From Verrucomicrobiales bacterium (GTDB lineage Bacteria > Verrucomicrobiota > Verrucomicrobiia > Verrucomicrobiales > DEV007): 6,780 nt of DNA. Each line of letters starts with the position of its first letter. Position 1 is the stretch's first letter. Below, piece after piece: positions 5,519-6,780 of the stretch. Made by a program: the position numbers and the translations under genes. The stretch is taken from NCBI GenBank assembly GCA_013003335.1, contig JABDJT010000445.1:1-6780 (forward strand), written 5' to 3'. The notes under the pieces are model-generated. The model saw only the letters and a list, made by a program, of their open reading frames with translations, was not told the origin of the DNA and ran no database searches.

Positions 5519-6780
5519 ATGAACCTTCGCTTCCTGCCGGGCCCGGCCTTCTTCTGCGGTGCCTCTCTCACCTTCGCCCAGCTCCCGGTCGAGCCCCTCG
5601 AAATCCCGCCGGTGGAGCCGAATTTCGTGCATGACTCGTGGCTGATCGACAACCACTGGCCGCTGAAAACAAAGCAGGAAGGCATCAACGTGGCCCATCA
5701 CCCTTTGCAAAAACACGCCTCCGGACCGTTCGAAATATTCGGGGAAGACAAGCCGAGCTACGCGTGGGTGGTGAAGGATGAAGCCGACGACGGGTCTCGA
5801 ATTTTCCGGATGTATTACCAGGCCAACATCCCGATTGCCAGGGTGGAAGGAAAAGGCAGCTACCGAACGGACATCGCCTACGCGGAATCGAAAGACGGAA
5901 TTTCGTGGACGAAACCGGACCTGGATCTGTTTCCGGAAAAAGCCGTCGAGGGCCGCCCCAACAATGTGGTCGTCGCCTTCGAAGGCAAACCGCAGTGGGG
6001 AGGCAGCGCGCCGGCCCTGATCGAGAATCTGCCGGATGGGGACCAGCGCCGTTACAGGTTCGTGATGCTCTACCGGGTGAAAGGCCGCGGCACGGGCGAC
6101 CAGGCGGGGCTCCATCTCGTCGGAACGAAAGACGGCATCCACTTCGACATGGTGAACGATTTTCACATCGCCCACCTCCACAGCGACTGCCCGAACACGA
6201 TCCATTTTGATCCCGCAGCGGGCCGCTACCAGCTGCTCTGCCGGGCAAAACAGATTTATCGCGCCTTCGGTGATGAAATGATCGACACCGGGGCTTCGCG
6301 CCGGGTGGCCACTATGTTCAGTCCGAAATTGTGGACGGACTGGCTGGAGCACAGCGCCCCGCAAACCCTGCTCGTCCCCGACGAGCGCGACGGCGACCAC
6401 CGCTACTTTTACGGCATGCCGACCGTCCACCGGCATGGCCTGGCTTGGGGATTCTTGGAGGTGTTCCGGATGAACGACCTCATCCACACCGAAGTTGTCA
6501 CCAGCCGCGACGGCGCGCATTGGTGGCGGCATGCCGATCGCCCGAAGCTGATCGAATATGGCGAAGACGGCACGTGGGACGACACCATGACGTTCACCAG
6601 TCCGGCCTGGGTGGCAGTCGGGAATCACTGGTATATCTACTACTCCGGCTGGGACGGTCCGCACGGCACCTCCGAACGCGAGGGCACGATCGGGCTCGCC
6701 ACCTGCCTCCGGGAACGGATTTATTCGCGGCGTGGTTCAAAATCCGGAGGGGTCGTTTGCACGCGGACGCTCACCTGGCC
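5519..6780 (+). CDS. Secreted five-bladed beta-propeller (GH32/GH43-like fold) protein, C-terminus cut by window edge
   Basis: The frame is open for 420 codons from ATG 5519 to the right edge. An AGG lies 8 nt upstream (5508-5510). Residues 1-20 (MNLRFLPGPAFFCGASLTFA) look like a signal peptide with cleavage before Gln-Leu. The mature protein begins with a motif of the type seen in PVC secreted propellers (FVHDSWLIDNHW, 36-47), then HHPLQKH (60-66) and an IFRMYYQA strand (95-102). Repeated S/T-x-D-G-x-x-W/F blade signatures follow at ESKDGISW (123-130), GTKDGIHF (202-209) and TSRDGAHWW (328-336). Aromatic and acidic segments such as HSDCPNTIHFD (221-231) and GTWDDTMTFTSPAW (351-364), and EREGTIGLAT (386-395), lead into a C-terminal beta-sandwich region that starts GGVVCTRTLTW and is cut off. 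This matches the arabinanase/levansucrase/invertase-like propeller superfamily, so a glycoside-acting or glycan-binding role is likely. The catalytic residues and substrate cannot be named. Confidence 0.88.
   Translation, partial: MNLRFLPGPAFFCGASLTFAQLPVEPLEIPPVEPNFVHDSWLIDNHWPLKTKQEGINVAHHPLQKHASGPFEIFGEDKPSYAWVVKDEADDGSRIFRMYYQANIPIARVEGKGSYRTDIAYAESKDGISWTKPDLDLFPEKAVEGRPNNVVVAFEGKPQWGGSAPALIENLPDGDQRRYRFVMLYRVKGRGTGDQAGLHLVGTKDGIHFDMVNDFHIAHLHSDCPNTIHFDPAAGRYQLLCRAKQIYRAFGDEMIDTGASRRVATMFSPKLWTDWLEHSAPQTLLVPDERDGDHRYFYGMPTVHRHGLAWGFLEVFRMNDLIHTEVVTSRDGAHWWRHADRPKLIEYGEDGTWDDTMTFTSPAWVAVGNHWYIYYSGWDGPHGTSEREGTIGLATCLRERIYSRRGSKSGGVVCTRTLTW

Noticed and set aside
5489..6664. Long minus-strand open frame (391 codons)
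   Set aside because: It lies antisense to the secreted propeller gene, whose plus-strand product has a signal peptide and repeated DG-x-x-W motifs. The antisense product is rich in Arg/Val/His with no domain features; it is a shadow of GC-rich codon use.

Overview
This is a bacterial chromosomal window of fairly high GC content. It carries five protein-coding genes, two of them cut by the window edges. No tRNA, rRNA, CRISPR array, transposase or phage gene is visible. The gene set suggests a heterotrophic member of the Planctomycetota/Verrucomicrobiota (PVC) group. Two genes encode secreted glycan-type proteins (a right-handed beta-helix and a beta-propeller of the glycosidase-like fold), and a third encodes a large TPR / transmembrane / von Willebrand A protein. 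This placement rests on gene style only; no marker gene is present.

Layout: (1) 1-473, minus strand, N-terminal part of a secreted beta-helix-type protein. (2) 474-681, divergent intergenic region with a 33-bp imperfect palindrome at 543-575. (3) 682-3462, plus strand, a 926-residue protein with N-terminal TPR-like helices, an acidic Pro/Ala/Glu linker, one membrane helix, a vWA-like domain with a DxSxS motif and an unrecognised C-terminal domain. (4) A 10-bp convergent gap. (5) 5317 down to 3473, minus strand, a two-gene operon: a GlcD-type FAD-linked oxidase that starts with GTG, then a 155-residue conserved-looking protein that begins one codon after the glcD stop and in the same reading frame. 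(6) 5318-5518, a second divergent intergenic region with a homologous 33-bp palindrome at 5349-5381. (7) 5519 to the right edge, plus strand, a secreted five-bladed beta-propeller protein, truncated at its C-terminus.

The most notable feature not explained by the genes is the pair of matching palindromes. Each lies in a divergent promoter region, in the same orientation, about 4.8 kb apart. They could be a shared operator that co-regulates all four flanking promoters, or two copies of a dispersed REP-like element. The sequence alone cannot decide between these. The other points of interest are the domain architecture of the 926-residue protein, with a non-canonical metal-site residue, and the in-frame junction between glcD and the small gene.

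The genes do not form one obvious pathway. GlcD oxidises a 2-hydroxyacid such as glycolate or D-lactate at the cytoplasmic side. The two flanking secreted proteins suggest extracellular glycan recognition or breakdown. The vWA protein appears to bridge cytoplasm and periplasm.
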